Assembly: GCF_025628935.1 (NCBI RefSeq)
Contig: NZ_JAOTIS010000001.1
Coordinates: 186,001-250,000 of the forward strand
Source: Macrococcus capreoli
GTDB lineage: Bacteria; Bacillota; Bacilli; Staphylococcales; Staphylococcaceae
Reading direction: 5' to 3'
DNA length: 64,000 bases
This document shows positions 62,622 through 64,000 of the stretch, piece by piece. Numbering within the stretch: the stretch's first letter is position 1; every line of letters begins with the position of its first letter. The position numbers and the translations under genes are program-made. The notes under the pieces are model-generated. The model worked only from the letters and a program-made list of their open reading frames with translations, had not been told where the DNA came from and did not search any database.

Positions 62622-62656
62622 TAGCGATTATATCAATCGAGCGATAACAATCGCTA
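62622..62656. repeat. Inverted repeat between yutJ and yuzB
   Basis: TAGCGATT (62622-62629) and AATCGCTA (62649-62656), with inner TATC/GATA; GCGAT occurs three times counting both strands. It lies in the divergent gap and may be an operator or a leader hairpin of yuzB. No known consensus. Confidence 0.4.
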
Positions 62657-62701
62657 ATATAAAATGATAAGTAAAAGTTATCATAATTGAGGAAGATGTA
62701 A

Positions 62702-62938
62702 ATGAATCCTATTGTGGAGTTTTGTATTTCAAATTTAGCGAAAGGGAGTCAAAGTGTTTTTGATGACCTTTCTAACGATCCGAATATAGATGTATTAGAT
62801 TATGGTTGTTTAACGTATTGTGGACAATGTAGTGATAGTTTATACGCCTTAGTTAATGGCGATATTGTGACAGGTGAAACGCCTGAAGCTTTAAAAGCCA
62901 ATATTTATCAGCATATTGAAGCAACATGGTTATTTTAA
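62702..62938 (+). CDS. yuzB: YuzB (DUF1450) protein
   Basis: 78 residues. Cys-rich: CISN near the N-terminus and [18 protein letters not shown] in the middle, ending in [18 protein letters not shown]1450 family of unknown function, thioredoxin-like in outline; the Cys cluster suggests metal or Fe-S binding. Its neighbours nfu, yuzD and iscA point to the same area. GAGGAAGAT precedes the ATG; iscA follows after 12 bp. Confidence 0.85.
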   Translation: MNPIVEFCISNLAKGSQSVFDDLSNDPNIDVLDYGCLTYCGQCSDSLYALVNGDIVTGETPEALKANIYQHIEATWLF

Positions 62939-62950
62939 GGAGGAATTATT

Positions 62951-63310
62951 ATGTCAACAATAATATTAACAGAAGCGGCAGCTTATGAAGTAAAGTCAAT
63001 GATGGAAAAAAACGGTTTACCCAATGGGATGTTACGCATCTCTGTCAAAGGTGGCGGCTGTACTGGACTATCATACGGAATGAGTGCTGAAGAAGCAGCT
63101 GGAGAGAATGATGAAGTACTAACATTCTATGGTGTGAAAGTGTTAGTTGATAAAGCAGATGCGCCGATATTAAACGGGACAACAGTTGACTTTAAACAAT
63201 CATTGATGGGCGGTGGATTTGCCATTGAGAATCCAAACGCTATTGCATCATGTGGATGTGGTAGTTCGTTTAGAACGAAAGACGTTGCAGGTACACCGGA
63301 AAATTGTTAA
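62951..63310 (+). CDS. A-type Fe-S carrier (IscA/SufA/ErpA family, YutM)
   Basis: 119 residues. HesB/IscA fold with the three conserved Cys: ISVKGGGCTGLSY and the C-terminal CGCGSSF. It carries [2Fe-2S] or [4Fe-4S] clusters from the Suf scaffold to target enzymes. An operon with yuzB. AAGGAGG lies 8 bp before the ATG. Normal length. Confidence 0.93.
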   Translation: MSTIILTEAAAYEVKSMMEKNGLPNGMLRISVKGGGCTGLSYGMSAEEAAGENDEVLTFYGVKVLVDKADAPILNGTTVDFKQSLMGGGFAIENPNAIASCGCGSSFRTKDVAGTPENC

Positions 63311-63393
63311 AACTGTATATGAATTCATAAGAATTAACTTGTATTTATAGCTTAAAAGTTTTAATATATAAGTTGGAATATTCATAAATAACT

Positions 63394-63411
63394 TTGTGAC
63401 AAAAATCACAT
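63394..63411. promoter_or_regulatory. Rex-like operator upstream of ndh
   Basis: TTGTGA-N6-TCACAT, close to the 18-bp Rex site TTGTGAAWWWWTTCACAA (last base of the second half-site and central bases deviate). Rex senses NADH/NAD+ and represses ndh in Bacillus. The rest of 63311-63472 is AT-rich; the operator may overlap the -35. Confidence 0.5.
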
Positions 63412-63472
63412 TTTATATCAATGACTACATGATTTGATGCTTAAAAAATTTATTGAGAATGGGTGAATACGA

Positions 63473-64000
63473 ATGGGATTTGAAAGAAAAAAGGTTGTTG
63501 TTTTAGGTGGAGGTTATGCAGGTTTACAAACTGTAGCTAAACTTCAAAAATTAGTTTCAGCACAAGACTGCGACATTACTTTAATCAACAAAAATGAATA
63601 TCATTATGAAGCAACTTGGTTACACGAAGCTTCTGCTGGAACACGTGAATATAAAGATTGTTTATATCCAATCGCAAGTGTTTTAAATCATTCCAAAGTC
63701 GATTTCGTTGTTGGTGAAGTAACAAAAATCAACAAAGATGAAAAAACAGTTGAAACAACGAAAGGTACATTTAAATTTGATATTTTAGTTGTAGCTTTAG
63801 GTTTCGAATCTGAAACTTTCGGTATTACAGGAATGAAAGAACATGCATTCCAAATTGAAAACATCAATACTGCACGTCGTATTGCAGCGCATATTGAAGA
63901 ACGTTTCGCACATTATGCTAGTAGCACTGAGAAAGATGAGAAAGACTTAGCAATCTTAGTAGGTGGTGCCGGATTTACAGGAATCGAATTATTAGGGGAG
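63473..64000 (+). CDS. ndh: Type II NADH dehydrogenase, 3' end outside window
   Basis: The first 176 codons, running open to the window end. Starts [24 protein letters not shown] (FAD loop GGGYAG), then [28 protein letters not shown] and the start of the NAD loop [16 protein letters not shown] membrane-peripheral flavoenzyme passing electrons from NADH to menaquinone without proton pumping. ATG is preceded by GGGTGA. A Rex-like site lies upstream. About 400 residues are expected in total. Confidence 0.93.
   Translation, partial: MGFERKKVVVLGGGYAGLQTVAKLQKLVSAQDCDITLINKNEYHYEATWLHEASAGTREYKDCLYPIASVLNHSKVDFVVGEVTKINKDEKTVETTKGTFKFDILVVALGFESETFGITGMKEHAFQIENINTARRIAAHIEERFAHYASSTEKDEKDLAILVGGAGFTGIELLGE

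Overview
This window is a Gram-positive, low-GC core chromosomal block from the family Staphylococcaceae. The gene order (uvrBA-hprK-lgt, trxB-rapZ-yvcK-whiA, clpP, cggR-gap-pgk-tpiA-gpmI-eno, secG-est-rnr-smpB-ssrA, gcvH, metNIQ, sufCDSUB, lipA, dltXABCD, nfu, yuzB, iscA, ndh) is, from memory, close to Staphylococcus aureus. Protein divergence, a shortened tmRNA tag (GKTNNFAVAA) and several locally different genes point to a relative such as Macrococcus or Mammaliicoccus. The genus is an inference. I see no prophage, insertion sequence, CRISPR array, rRNA or tRNA; ordinary housekeeping DNA dominates.

Layout. 1-3100: two secreted cell-wall enzymes (a left-truncated LysM-NlpC/P60 protein and a CHAP protein with a WalR-type site), a membrane thioredoxin, a YfbR-like nucleotidase and csbA. 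3100-8000: uvrB-uvrA behind a LexA box. 8000-15700: hprK-lgt-acetyltransferase-TPR, trxB, rapZ-yvcK-whiA. 15700-18030: a reverse-strand pair, a lipoprotein and a secreted alkaline phosphatase with a PHO-box-like array, probably inserted relative to the S. aureus order. 18270-26900: clpP (CtsR box) and the CggR-controlled lower glycolysis genes. 26900-31400: secG-est-rnr-smpB, with ssrA on the opposite strand. 31400-35700: mscL, aroD, a nitroreductase whose promoter lies inside a Fur-type palindrome, small redox proteins and gcvH. 35700-44600: a SAM-riboswitch-controlled methionine ABC transporter, a DUF1304 gene and sufCDSUB. 44600-52600: an FmtA-like serine hydrolase, corA, yunF/yunE/yunD-like genes, lipA, yutD and a second FmtA-like gene. 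52600-57010: dltXABCD. 57010-64000: small conserved genes, bioB behind a BirA operator, nfu, yuzD, yutJ, yuzB, iscA and the start of ndh.

How the genes work together. Three themes recur. The first is envelope chemistry: Dlt proteins add D-alanine to teichoic acids, and two FmtA-like proteins, one directly upstream of dlt, are candidates to remove it. The second is Fe-S, sulfur and lipoate metabolism: MetNIQ imports methionine; SufCDSUB, Nfu and IscA build or carry Fe-S clusters; LipA and BioB consume clusters; GcvH is the lipoyl carrier. The third is redox control: TrxB, at least five small thioredoxin/glutaredoxin/ArsC-like proteins, a nitroreductase and two NDH-2-like flavoproteins. Many control sites can be read directly: LexA, CtsR, CggR, PHO-like, Fur-like, BirA, Rex-like, WalR-like and an S-box.

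The most unusual items are the signal-less FmtA-like gene touching the dlt operon, the Fur-like palindrome that could also terminate aroD read-through, the phosphatase/lipoprotein island and the short tmRNA tag. I found no wholly new system.
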